In this document: positions 23,341-33,344 of the stretch, in pieces | How positions within the stretch are numbered: the stretch's first letter is position 1 | Layout of the letters: every line of letters begins with the position of its first letter | Assembly (NCBI GenBank): GCA_944470555.2 | Contig: OX104129.1 | Coordinates: forward strand, 81,924,820-81,988,819 | Length of the DNA stretch: 64,000 bases | Source: Heterobilharzia americana | Taxonomy: Eukaryota; Platyhelminthes; Trematoda; Strigeidida; Schistosomatidae | Reading direction: 5' to 3' | Notes under the pieces: generated by a model | What the model was told of the DNA's origin: nothing | The model's input: only the letters and a program-made list of their open reading frames with translations | Databases searched by the model: none | Made by a program: the position numbers and the translations under genes

Positions 23341-23599
23341 TTTCCGAGATAAATTTGTGTTTATGAAATTAATCTCTAATTAGAAATAAGGAATCATTCG
23401 TTTAGTCTATCATGACTTCGAATCCATCTCAGCTGTCAAGATTTGATTCCTCAAACAGTATCCTTAGACGTAACACAATAGATTTTGAAGCATGGTGTAG
23501 TACGCTGACAATGGGTATTATTACTGAGTGGTATTTTTTCATTGGATTAGTAAGTAATTGTTTGAACTTTGTCAGAACAATAAGAAGACGTATTTTGTC

Positions 23600-24075
23600 T
23601 GAACTGTATTATTTACTTGCGCGACAAGTTTTGAACAATCCGGTCACATATGTACTTGTCACAGGTATTTATATGAAAATTTATTAAGAGATAGGGGGTA
23701 AGAATATAAAAAGAGGTCCAGTGAAGGCCAAATAACAATGAAAATCAATCTAACAAAAATAATAGTACATCGAACTTGGTTTCCAATTTGAATTCACCAA
23801 GTGACGTGTTCTTGAACTCACAACATTGGCCTAAACTTCCTTATAGCTACAACCTAAACAAATTTAAGGATCCGTTCTCAACACATTTTGTAAATAGGTC
23901 TGAAGGAAATAGCAATGTCTCAACGATATGTTTCAAAATCGAAAACTTGGACGTCTGCAACCAACGTTTATGGGTTTAGGTGATTCAATTTGTTTCTGAA
24001 GCCACTTTAGAATATACTTCGAAGCCCTCACTTGGATGGATCTATGAGTCACCTCACGTATATTTGAGTTGCTAG
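23600..24075 (-). mobile_element. Penelope-like element fragment (lineage P1)
   Basis: Minus-strand remains of a GIY-YIG C-terminal domain: REVTHRSIQVRASKYILKWL and KQIESPKPINVGCRRPS parallel the better copy at 48589-49310. The terminal sequence at 23600-23760 (GTACTTGTCACAGGTATTTA, AAAAGAGGTC) is also shared with that copy. Confidence 0.75.
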
Positions 24076-24077
24076 AT

Positions 24078-25133
24078 TCAATATGCAGATAATATAGTCC
24101 TGTTAGGTGAAGACGCTGACAAGATGCAGAGTCTTCTGAACACTTTGAGTGGAAATTTGAGAATGTTTGGGATGCGGTTTCCACAACCCAAATGCAAATT
24201 TTCGCTCCAGCACTGGTCTTCAGCAGTACCGCGGCTAACAATAGAGAGTGACGTGGTTGAGTGTGTCGACCACTTCACTTACCTGGGAAGTATGATCAAC
24301 CTTGGTGGGTTAGTTGCCGATGAGATTTCTGCACGGATACAAAAGGCTCGATTGGCTTTTGCCAATTTATGCCACCTGTGGCGCCTCCGTGATATCCGTT
24401 TGTGTATTAAGGGTCGCGTGTACTGCCCAGCAGTCCGATCTGTTCTACTGTATTGCTGTGAAACATGGCCATTGAGAGTGGAAGATATGAGAAGGCTTCA
24501 AGTGTTTGACCACCGTTGCCTTTGTAGTATAGGACGTGTTCCGCGGTGTCACTACATGAGTAATGCAGAAGTTAGGTGTAGAGTTTTAGGGAGAAGAGGT
24601 AAGTGAGTTGACGAGGATATAAACCTTCATTGACTGAGATGGTTGGGACAGGTATTACATATGCCTAGTCACCGATTGCCTCATCACACAATGTTGACTG
24701 AGGTGGGTGCAGGCTGGAAAAGGGCCTAAGGTGGCCAGACTGAAACATGGCACCAATGTATGAAGTCTCTGACTGTTGGTTTTAGCCATGTGGGACGATG
24801 CAGACTAGGTGGTTTTGGTTGGCGGGACAAGAGGAACCAGTGGTTGGAGACTGACTCTAGGTGATGGCATGGCTGAGAACCGATGTGAGTGGTGCAGATG
24901 TATCCCCACACACATTATCCTCATCTTAACTACACTATACCGAATCTCAACAGTTCCTCACTCCTGTTTTCTTTCTTCCCGTACTTTATATTTCTTTTGA
25001 CTGAATTCTCGTATCTTCATGTTGCACCTGACTGCTTTTTTACTTGATGTAGTGCTATGAGATGAGGTGTGGCAACTCGGACCGTTATTCAGTAATGCCT
25101 AGTCCTATGTTGATATTGATTGATCGATTGTTG
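24078..25133 (+). mobile_element. 5'-truncated family A LINE
   Basis: Begins at QYADNIVLLGEDADKMQSLL, with a D to N change in the YADD box, and runs through ECVDHFTYLGSMINLGG and VYCPAVRSVLLYCCETWPL to the 3' untranslated region and a TGATTGATCGATTG tail. It abuts the Penelope fragment at 24075. Confidence 0.88.
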
Positions 25134-26339
25134 GTAGATTCATTGGGATGTGACATTGGTGTTCATATACTGTAAAAGTTTAGGAGAATGTACAGACTTG
25201 GTGGTTTCTTTTTACCGAAGCTAATTGCATAGTAAGTCCTTCTAACAGTGGCGTTGAGTCTCTGCTAAAATATTATCCTTAGAGAGTCAGTCACTCTTGT
25301 AGAGAGAACTGATGAAAACATCTTTCTGCAGGATGAAGTAAAGAGTAAGTTTTGGCTCTTTAACTTCTTTGTGCCAACTAAGTTAGTGTTCTTATCTAGT
25401 CTTCCAAATGTCATCTGCTCTTATTCCTTGAATCACTCGACGTTACCAACCAACAAGTTTCAACGTGTCAGTGAAAATTATTTTGAGTTTTTAAATTCGA
25501 AGTTGTATTGATTCATCTCTTTCATCTTTGCTACTGGTTTTCCAATGAGTCTAATTCACAGTAGTCATTAGATTTTATTTGATTTTCCGTGGTAACTTCA
25601 AACGCCTATTTTATCTTCAGATATCTTTCGTGTCCTCATAAAATTAACCTAGAAATCAGTATGATAACATGTCACAGTAAGTAAGTTACACTCATTAAGG
25701 TTAAAGGTTATGAATTAAGCTTGTTCCTAGGACTGCAGCTAACGTATTTGAGTTCATTTTAGGGACACTAATCGGTTTTAAGTTATTTAACTAGAATTTC
25801 AGGTCATCGATTTGAATTGTGTTTTGGTTTTTTGCTTTTCTATCATTAGATCTTGGAGCAAACAAAGTTAAGATTAAATTAGTTTTCTTAGAATAAATTT
25901 AGTAGACTTTTATTAGTCTTACTGTTGAAATTTTGAACATACATTTTCGGTAATGCAAAAATTCCCATTTAGACATTTAGTAAAACAAACAATTTGATCG
26001 AAAAAATATTTCTTCTCAATTTAGTTCCTCATCAATGGCTCTACACTAATGTATGTAGCATTTTCAAACGTAGAATTACATACCAATCTAGTGGTAAGAG
26101 TTGTTCAATGAAAGGTTATCAATCTCAAAGTATCAAGAAGGTGATAACTGATCAGGCAATTAAGACAGTTAACTAAAGCAAAGATTAATTATCGTAGGAA
26201 GATTTTGTGAACAGGTTCTTACATAATTGATATTTTGTATAATGATAACTAAAGAGCGAAAATGAACTGGAGCTATTAAAATACTAGTTATAGTGAATTG
26301 TGTGGTGGATGAAATGAAGAGTCTTGTTGTAATAAATGA
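25134..26339. other. Nothing recognised
   Basis: No protein-like frame on either strand and none of the window's repeat families seen. Confidence 0.45.
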
Positions 26340-27135
26340 GCTATACAGATGGCCAAGGCAAAGAAAGAGGCTGTACGAATCTCTTCTGAACACACAGACT
26401 TGGCTTGTGTAGGTGGATTCCTATGGCTTCTGCTGTATGTAAAAGACGGACTCGTAGAGGATGGGTGAGGTGAGAAGGAATGTGATAAATAACTTTAAAG
26501 GCATTATGAATGTTAACTCGGTGGCCGGTGTCAATCAGATGAGAGAGTATTGAGCTTCGTGTCAATCTGGTTTCCCCTTTACTTAGCCATGAAGGATGAT
26601 GCTCGGCGATTCGACGACGGACTTGCTTAACTGTACGTCCGGTGTAACTAGCTCCACAAGAGCAGTTGAACTGGTAAATGCACATAGAAGAGGAGAAGTC
26701 AGGGAGTCTGTCTTTAGTTCGTGTGGTGATCATCGGCCGGCTGTAGAAAACACAACATAACTTGGCGGCATTAAATGATCTTCTTATGGCATTTCTTAAG
26801 CGTTTTGTCACAATTTCGCTGATGATGTCACCTCGAAATTGTAGTCTTAGGATCAGTGGTTTCTTGGAGACTGTAGGCATTCTGGTTTTCATATTGGATG
26901 TGTTCATATTTTTAGCCAGGAACGTTTCTGGATATCCATTACTACTGAGTAGATAGTGGATAATTTGAAGCTCTTCGTCAAAAGTATCATCTGAACAGAT
27001 GAGTCTCGCCCGATGGACCAAACATTTATAGAGATTTCGTTTATATTACAAGGGGACGAAACTCAAGAAGTGGGTGTATTGACCTGTTGATGTTGGTTTC
27101 CGATACATTTTCCGCAACACAAAGTCATTCAGTAT
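26340..27135 (-). mobile_element. Penelope-like element, RT thumb to GIY-YIG domain (lineage P4)
   Basis: The frame starts near 27125 with MYRKPTSTGQYTHFLSFVPL, the conserved Penelope thumb motif, meets one stop, and is then open for 226 codons from 27021. It carries the linker VHRARLICSDD, NGYPETFLAKNMN and the GIY-YIG endonuclease: CIYQFNCSCGASYTGRTVKQ and RIAEHHPSWLSKG, with a downstream LIDTGHRV. GIY-YIG nicks DNA to prime reverse transcription in these elements. The RT palm is missing, so the copy is dead. Confidence 0.88.
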
Positions 27136-27282
27136 ACTTTTCAAAATTTTTCAGTGGCGCAAAAAAAATTGAATGAATAATAGTTAGAGAATGGATGGAC
27201 AGTCAACAAATAGTGGAAGAGTAATAAGTAATTAAGATTTTGAAGCAACTAAAAAGTCAGTTTACCTATCTTACTTATTAAA

Positions 27283-27640
27283 TTTTGAGGAAGTTGTCGA
27301 GATTTGAAAATATTTTAAGTTGTTATTCATCGTAGATTGACATCAGTTGAAGGAATAAGGGAAACCTGGGAGCACTGGACAGCTGTCTCTTCCTAGTGTG
27401 GGACTCCTCAGCAGTGCGCGAGCTAACAGAAGTTGGAAATATGGAGCACTGGATTCTGACCCAGTGTCTTAATGGTAACGCGCTGGCCGCGGAACCTGAA
27501 GGTCGTGGGTGCCCACTGCTGAAGAGTCCCATACTAGGACGAAACAGCTGTCCGGTGCTCCCAGGTTTCCTTTGTTCCTCCAACTGATGTCAATCTACGA
27601 TGAATAACAACTTGAAATATCTTACTTATTGTTCTGTTTT
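27283..27640. repeat. H1 foldback element with long inverted arms
   Basis: 27283-27421 and about 27505-27621 are inverted copies of the H1 end plus hammerhead region (GTTATTCATCGTAGA.TGACATCAGTTG ... CCTTTGTTCC). The centre holds the tRNA-like A-box region (GACCCAGTGTCTTAATGG) and lacks the B box. The left-arm ribozyme is broken (GAAA changed to GAGA). The right-arm one is intact. Confidence 0.75.
27514..27557 (+). ncRNA. Hammerhead ribozyme (H1), complete core and best stem III
   Basis: CACTG, CTGAAGA, GTCC(CATACTA)GGAC, GAAA, then CAGCTGTC and CGGTG. Stem I has five pairs (one U-G) and stem II four. Stem III (ACAGCTGT) is fully self-complementary, ideal for pairing between two copies. The cleavage triplet is GTC, ending at 27552. 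Confidence 0.75.
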
Positions 27641-27694
27641 AAGCTATTACCAAGGTGAGGGATCCAGGCATACTCTAAGCCTTTAGTATAATTG

Positions 27695-27830
27695 TTCTTT
27701 ATATCATACCGTGATTGATTGGACCGAATTGATCGGTCTCTATTGGCATATTGGCTCATGTGCGGATGCCAGCGTTTTAATGCCAGCCACGATCCATCAT
27801 TAACATAGTCTAAGCCTTCCTAAAGTTCAT
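27695..27830. repeat. H2 (Smα-like) terminal arm, internally deleted
   Basis: AGTATAATTGTTC, GATTGGACCGAATTGATCGG, CTCTATTGGCATATTGGC and then CCACGATCCATCATTAACAT. Same end sequence as the foldback at 62293-62668 but without the ribozyme body. Confidence 0.6.
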
Positions 27831-27859
27831 AGTATCATATCTTTTCCTTGAGCAGAACA

Positions 27860-28230
27860 GGATGTAGCACCAGCCAATAAAGTCGTTGACTGTTGATGTG
27901 ATGAGGTGTAGACTGCCTGGTTGGGTGGGGGTCTTTGAGACGATAGGAATCAGTGGTTGAGGACGTTTGGTGACATGGCTGAAAATTGGTCACAATGGTG
28001 TGGATGTATTCACTTCTTGATATCTTCTAAACCTTGAACATTTGAACTAACCATTAACTTCAGATTGTTTATTCTCTCACAAAACTTTGTCTACTTTGAT
28101 ATCAGTTATTTTCTTATCTTTCTGTTCTTTGTATGCTATTGTGAAGCGTGGCAACTTGAGCTGATGCACCTGTGTGCGAAGTTCAACGTTGTTTTTGTCT
28201 GTCTTTTCCTAACCATGCTGAGTTTTCGAC
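27860..28230 (+). mobile_element. Family A2 LINE 3' end
   Basis: Decayed codons for RNQWLRTFGDMAENWSQW, then the 3' untranslated region TTTGTCTACTTTGATATCAG, GTGGCAACTTGAGCTGATGC shared with the A2 copies at 9630 and 42960. Confidence 0.7.
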
Positions 28231-28421
28231 CAATCTAATCATACTACAACCATAGTTGCACAACAGGGCAGGGGATGGTCAAGCTTGCTTAACTTATTAC
28301 AGGCATTTTAGTCGGAGATTTGCATCGTTTACCTCTGCCGACAACTTCACTTTTAGTCTTAACATTTATAACTTGCGGTCCCATAATACTTCAAAGATTT
28401 GACTGGTAATCTGTCTTTTAT

Positions 28422-28568
28422 TATTATTTGTCCCTTGGGTCCCTAGTGGAACATAGGGCTTCAGTCGCACGTCTCCATTCCACTCTGTTCTCTGCAATCT
28501 CTTGGACCTGGCTCCACGACTGCCCACAAGCTCTCTTTTCTTCCTCACATGATCTCCTCCATGTAACC
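28422..28568 (-). mobile_element. Family B 3' end interrupted by the family A insertion
   Basis: Minus strand: RVTWRRSCEEEKRACGQSW, then the end CCTATGTTCCACTAGGGACC, AAGGGACAAATAATAATAAA. The other part of the same B element continues at 32523, on the far side of the intact family A copy. Confidence 0.8.
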
Positions 28569-28578
28569 CTCGCCTCAA
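28569..28578. repeat. Target-site duplication, 3' side of family A
   Basis: CTCGCCTCAA, identical to 32513-32522. In uninterrupted family B copies (for example near 59280) this site occurs once, which proves that it is a duplication made by the insertion. Confidence 0.85.
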
Positions 28579-28772
28579 TCATCATCATCATTATCAACAT
28601 AGGACCAGGCATTACTGCGTAACGGTCCGAGTTGCCACACCTCATATCAGCACACCAAGTAAAAAGTCAGTGAGGTGAAGGATGAAGATAAGTTAATGCA
28701 GTCAAAAGAAATATAAAGTACGAGAAGAAAGGAAAGAGGAGTGACAAAATAGTGAGATTCGGTATAGCGTTG

Positions 28773-31682
28773 TTAAGATGAGGATAATGTGTGTATACAT
28801 CTGCGCCACTGACTTCGGTTCTGAGCCATATCACCTAGGGTCTCCAACCACTGGTTCCTCTTGTCCCGTGGACCCCAACCACCTAGTCTGCATCGTCCTA
28901 CATGGCTTAAACCAACAGTCAGAGACTTCATACATTGGTGCCATGTTTTAGTCTGGCCACCTCGGGCCTTTTTCCAGCCTGAACCCACCTCAGCCAACAT
29001 TGTGTGACGAGGCAATCGGTGACTAGGCATACGTAGTACGTGTCCCAACCATCTCAGTCGATGAAGGTTCACAACCTCGTCGACTGACTTACCTCTTCTC
29101 CCTAAAACTCTACACCTAACTTCTGCATTACTCACATGGTGACACCACGGAATACGTCCTATACTACGAAGGCAACGGTGGTCAAACACCTGTAACCTTT
29201 TTGTATCCTCCACTTTCAATGGCCATGTTTCACAGCCATACAGTAGAACAGAGCGGACTGCTGTGCAGTACACGCGACCCTTAATAGACAAACGAATATC
29301 ACGGCGGCGCCATAGGTGGCGCAAATTGGCAAAAGCCAATCGAGCCTTTTGTATCCGTGCAGAAATCTCATCGGCAACTAACCCACCGGAGTTGATCCTA
29401 CTTCCCAGGTAAGTGAAGTGGTCAACACACTCAACCACTTCACTCTCTATTGTTAACCGCGGTACCGCTGAAGACCAGTCCTGGAGCAAAAATTTGCATT
29501 TGGGTGGTGAAAATCGCATCCCAAACATTCTCAAATTCCCACTCAAAGTGTTCAGAAGACTCTGCATCTTGTCAGCGTCTTCACCTAACAGGACTATGTC
29601 ATCTGCATATTCTAGATCTAAGGAAAATTCACCTGTGATCGGGTCAACGTCTTTGTAATTAGGTGACGAGAGGGAAACCTCCATAAGAATATCTATGATA
29701 AAATTAAATAAGAATGGGGATAGTGGGCATCCTTGACGGACACCACTTGATGAGTATAGCTCCCTGGACAACTCACCATAGGCTCTAACATGCCCACAAG
29801 TGTTCGAGTAGAGAGCTTTCAATAAGGTGATGTACTTACTAGGCACGCCTTTCAGTGACAGACACTGCCATAAGACTTCTCGATCAACGGAGTCAAATGC
29901 CGCCTTCAGGTCGAGAAATACAGCTATTGTCGGGCGTCTGTAAGCATGCCTATGTTCCAGGACCTGGCGCAGTGTGAATATTTGGTCGATACATCCACGG
30001 CCAGGTCTAAAGCCTGCCTGGTTTTCTCGGGCTTGCTGTTCCCGAGCTCCACTCAGGCGTCGGAGAATTATAGAACTTAGGATCTTAGACACTATGTTTG
30101 TCAGGCTGATTCCTCTGTGGTTATCACAAGAGGACTTCTCGCCTTTCTTGAAGACTGGGATGATCAGTGACTTAGACCAGTCGGAGGGGATCGTATTTGA
30201 TTCCCATATACTGGCTAACACTTCCGTTAGCCTGACTAAGAGAACTCTACCACCATTCTTGTATACCTCAGCAGGTAGTCCTGCTGCCCTTCCCCGTTTC
30301 AGGCTACCTACCGCTTTCTCAACTTCTTCTAGTGTTGGGGGACCTGTCTCTATGTCCCATTCAGGGTCCGACTGGATAGCGGGCAGCGCAATGGTGGCTG
30401 GAGGCCAGTTAAACTGTTCCTCAAAGTGTTCTGCCCATCGTCCCAGTCGCCTTCCCTGCGAGTGAATCGCCGATCCGTCCTTCTCCGCTATAACCTCACT
30501 AACTGTTGTTGACCATTTCCCCCCAGTCTCCTTAATAAGTCTAAATAACTGTCTACTGTTACCGATCGCCGCTGCCTTTTCCATCTCTTTAGCCTTTGCT
30601 GCCCACCACTGTTCACGATCGTTGCGCAGACTTTTCGTCAGTTTATTTTTAAGTTGCGCTCGCTCTTCATTGTACTCAGAGCCTGCAGGGATGCATTCAC
30701 GTGCATCCATTAGTTTGGAAGAAGCTGCTGATATCCACTGGCTCTTTTTAGCCATTATCTTGGAGTCGGCTACAGTCTCCAGTGCTGCTTTTACAGTAGA
30801 CTGAAGATGGCACCAAGCTTCTTCTGGATGAGTGACAGTCTTTTGTTCCGATAACTGCCTAGCCAACTTCTCACTGAACACGGCTTTGGTGTTTTCGTTG
30901 TCCAGCAGAACTCGTAGTGGTTTTGTTGCCAAATTTTTTCTACGTCCATTGAGACGCAGGCATATACGTGCTCGGACCAACGCATGATCGCTGTCCAAAC
31001 ACGTACTCCAGAAGGAGCGGCAGTCTTCCACCGATCCTCTCCAGCGATGACTAATAGCAATGTGGTCTATCTGTGTCCATCGCTGAGTCGAGCTCGGTGG
31101 ACGCCAGGTCAGACAGTGCCTTTCTTTATGTCTGAAATTTGTGCTGGCTAAAAATAGGCGGTTATCTGAGCATAGTTGTAATAGGCGATCACCGTTATCT
31201 GTACGTTCAGCTGGGATTCCGAAAGTGCCACCTAAGTGCCTTTCTGCCTCACTCAGTCTACCCACCTGTGCGTTGAGGTCACCTGCAACAACCACTACGT
31301 CCGAACGTTTGGCTTTCGAGAGGAGGTTAGACAGTTTATGGTAGAACTCGTCCTTCACTTCATCCGAACTACAGTCAGTGGGTGCGTAAGCAGAGATTAC
31401 AAAGAGACAACGGCGAGTCTCACTATTCCTTTTAGTTCTCACTGTGCCGTTCAGCCTCATAGCGCAGAGGCGACTATCAACTGGGATCCAGTCTAGTAGT
31501 GAGTTTTCTGCCCTGGTGCTTAATGCTATACCTACACCTGCAAGACCACGAGAGCTAGCTATCGAATCTCCAGAAACTCGAAGGGTGAATTTTGCAGATT
31601 CACCAGATTGGTCAGGAGAGGTCAGGTGAATAACCACACTTGGGTCCTGTATGCGTGTCTCACAAACACAGCACACATCCAT
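28773..31682 (-). CDS. LINE endonuclease-reverse transcriptase ORF (969 codons)
   Basis: Apurinic-type endonuclease at residues 1-245: CETRIQDPS, ISAYAPTDCSS, VAGDLNAQVGRL, RWTQIDHIAISHRWRG and CLDSDHALVRARI carry the metal-binding and catalytic residues. RT follows: GPPTLEEVEKAVGSL, GISLTNIVSKILSS, AFDSVDREVLW, SGVRQGCPLSPFLFNF (about 645) and LEYADDIVLLG (about 690, catalytic YADD). A C-terminal tail with RLRWLGHVLRMPSHRLPRHT follows. The conserved AAGPDGLPAE motif is shortened to AAGLPAE near residue 467 by a 9-bp deletion (compare 5247-5397). The first ATG is probably not the true start, because the preceding endonuclease strand lies in another frame. It would copy its own RNA into nicked chromosomal DNA, but this copy is probably defective. 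Confidence 0.9.
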   Translation of the reverse strand: MDVCCVCETRIQDPSVVIHLTSPDQSGESAKFTLRVSGDSIASSRGLAGVGIALSTRAENSLLDWIPVDSRLCAMRLNGTVRTKRNSETRRCLFVISAYAPTDCSSDEVKDEFYHKLSNLLSKAKRSDVVVVAGDLNAQVGRLSEAERHLGGTFGIPAERTDNGDRLLQLCSDNRLFLASTNFRHKERHCLTWRPPSSTQRWTQIDHIAISHRWRGSVEDCRSFWSTCLDSDHALVRARICLRLNGRRKNLATKPLRVLLDNENTKAVFSEKLARQLSEQKTVTHPEEAWCHLQSTVKAALETVADSKIMAKKSQWISAASSKLMDARECIPAGSEYNEERAQLKNKLTKSLRNDREQWWAAKAKEMEKAAAIGNSRQLFRLIKETGGKWSTTVSEVIAEKDGSAIHSQGRRLGRWAEHFEEQFNWPPATIALPAIQSDPEWDIETGPPTLEEVEKAVGSLKRGRAAGLPAEVYKNGGRVLLVRLTEVLASIWESNTIPSDWSKSLIIPVFKKGEKSSCDNHRGISLTNIVSKILSSIILRRLSGAREQQARENQAGFRPGRGCIDQIFTLRQVLEHRHAYRRPTIAVFLDLKAAFDSVDREVLWQCLSLKGVPSKYITLLKALYSNTCGHVRAYGELSRELYSSSGVRQGCPLSPFLFNFIIDILMEVSLSSPNYKDVDPITGEFSLDLEYADDIVLLGEDADKMQSLLNTLSGNLRMFGMRFSPPKCKFLLQDWSSAVPRLTIESEVVECVDHFTYLGSRINSGGLVADEISARIQKARLAFANLRHLWRRRDIRLSIKGRVYCTAVRSVLLYGCETWPLKVEDTKRLQVFDHRCLRSIGRIPWCHHVSNAEVRCRVLGRRGKSVDEVVNLHRLRWLGHVLRMPSHRLPRHTMLAEVGSGWKKARGGQTKTWHQCMKSLTVGLSHVGRCRLGGWGPRDKRNQWLETLGDMAQNRSQWRRCIHTLSSS

Positions 31683-31790
31683 GCCCGAGTTGCTAGAGTC
31701 TTTGCCAACGAAGCCTGTTGGCCAATTTGACGGAGGGTGCGGACATTGAAGGCTCCAATATGTAATTTGGAGCGTGGTTTAAGGAGACCA
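31683..31790 (-). pseudogene. N-terminal endonuclease segment out of frame
   Basis: On the minus strand HIGAFNVRTLRQIGQQ and AKTLATRA form the first endonuclease strand, including the conserved FNVRT asparagine. It joins MDVCCVCETRI only if one base is added near 31683, so this copy has lost a base there. The element's untranslated leader lies beyond, from 31790 to 32512. Confidence 0.7.
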
Positions 31791-32512
31791 GGGATGCTGT
31801 TCTGTGGACTCAGATCGTTGTCGAAGGCTGCAGAGGTAGGAGAAATTGAAGATGATGCAGCATCATTAATTAAGAGACGTGAAGGAAGATTAGAAGGTAA
31901 TGATGGAGGAGGAGGATAGCAGTCAGAAGAAACTTGGGTGCTGACAGAGTTGTGAGGGCGGTTGACACTTCCCGGCTGCCCACACCGTGGAAGGCTATTT
32001 CTTCTTAAGGTACCTGAAAGAGATTTGTGTGACCGCAGAGCCCATCGGACATCTGCTTGAGGCCTGTCACACCCAGCCTTTTGAGTATGATTATTTTGAA
32101 TTTTTGTATTTTTGGGGCCGGATGAGCGAAAGGAAACGACAAGTGAACCAACACCGCCGGCCCGGCAGACCGTGGGGCGTGGTGGAGTGTGTTATTTTTG
32201 GGGCCGACCTTTTCTAACCCCCCCTTCCACTGAGAAGGCAGCATCAGCTTGGCACTGCTGGTCATCCAAGGGAAACACCTTACTGCTGTCACACCCCATC
32301 CAGCTAGCAGCAGTACGACTTCGCCCTCAGACCCCCATCATAGTGTAGCAATTTACACTATAACGGTAACTGCTTTTCGTCTAACCACTACCCAACAGAC
32401 CTTTCTGGTATGGTAGGACCTCGAGGGAACAAGCGTTCCACCAGCATAGCTCGTTGGGTCATTGTGATATGCAAGCCCGACCACCACGTCAAGGTAGCAG
32501 CTATCGGTCGGG

Positions 32513-32522
32513 CTCGCCTCAA
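32513..32522. repeat. Target-site duplication, 5' side of family A
   Basis: CTCGCCTCAA, identical to 28569-28578. Confidence 0.85.
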
Positions 32523-33060
32523 ACACCCAACTCGTCGTTTCTCCTTTGGATTCCACTCGAGGGCTTGGCTCGTGGTGTCCCTAAACGGTCTCCTCAGTGT
32601 ATGTCCAATCTAATTCATCCCCACTTTCTTCGTCTGCATATTTGTTGGGTAATAGGTTCTTGGTTGGTTCGTTGCCAGAGCTCCTTGTTGCTTACTCTTT
32701 CTGGCCATCTGATCATCAGTATCGAGCGTAGGCGGCGGCTGTTGATGATATATGTCTGCAGCTTTTTGGAAATGCTTTCTGTAACCCGACAAGTTTCTCA
32801 ATCATTACATAGAAGCACTGGCTTCCTTGACATTAGTGTTGGAAATCCGGATCTTTTTTACGCTGAGTGCAGTAGACCTCCACACTGATTTTAGATTAAT
32901 GAAGGCCTCTCTTGCGTTTCCGATCCTGGCTAGTATTGACATCCGCATCTGTACCACCACCTGTAGTTGAAACGATGCTGCCTAGTCAGGTAGGTGAGAT
33001 ACAACTTCCTTTAGATTTCTCCCTCTGATGGTAATTGGTCCATGTCGTTGTTGTACACAC
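32523..33060 (-). mobile_element. Family B LINE, part upstream of the family A insertion
   Basis: Minus-strand codons for PITIRGRNLKEVVSHLPD, then RVTESISKKLQTY-like, RWPERVSNKELWQRTN and PITQQICRRRKWG. It continues at 28568 after removal of the nested element. It has many frameshifts and is older than the insertion it carries. Confidence 0.75.
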
Positions 33061-33344
33061 AACCTTTCTTTCTGTTCTTCTTGATTGTCAGTAGATTTAT
33101 TTGCGTTGCACTGTATTTCCCCACGATGAATGTCTATGGATGCGCTTATGTGAAATATGACCAATGAAATCGGCCACCAATTTTTACCTTGCCCCTATGT
33201 TGTTTTTCTCTGGTGATCTGATTAAATACCATAAAATGTTTGTACATATACGGCCTCTTTTAGACCTATTTCGAAACAGACACATATCTATTGAGACGTT
33301 CAAAAACACAAATTAATTCGATGAAGAAAAAGTTTTTCCCAACT

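Larger units (their letters stand above)
28579..32512 (-). mobile_element. Near-intact RTE/SR2-like LINE (family A), 3934 bp
   Basis: The element runs on the minus strand from a 5' leader (CCCGACCGATAGCTGC...) at 32512 to a TGA-repeat tail (TGATAATGATGATGATGATT) at 28579. It is bounded by a 10-bp target duplication. The length of about 3.9 kb and the endonuclease-RT order fit SR2/SjR2-type elements of the RTE clade known from schistosomes. The clade call rests on motifs; the SR2 name is an inference. It inserted into an older family B copy. Two lesions are visible: a one-base frame break near 31683 and a 9-bp in-frame deletion near 30282. Confidence 0.85.

Noticed and set aside
26340..27135. 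Host GIY-YIG nuclease gene
   Set aside because: The frame continues a Penelope RT thumb motif and contains a stop, so it is a retroelement remnant.
29413..30465. Plus-strand frames of 60 to 160 codons opposite the LINE ORF
   Set aside because: Antisense shadows of a strongly supported endonuclease-RT frame.
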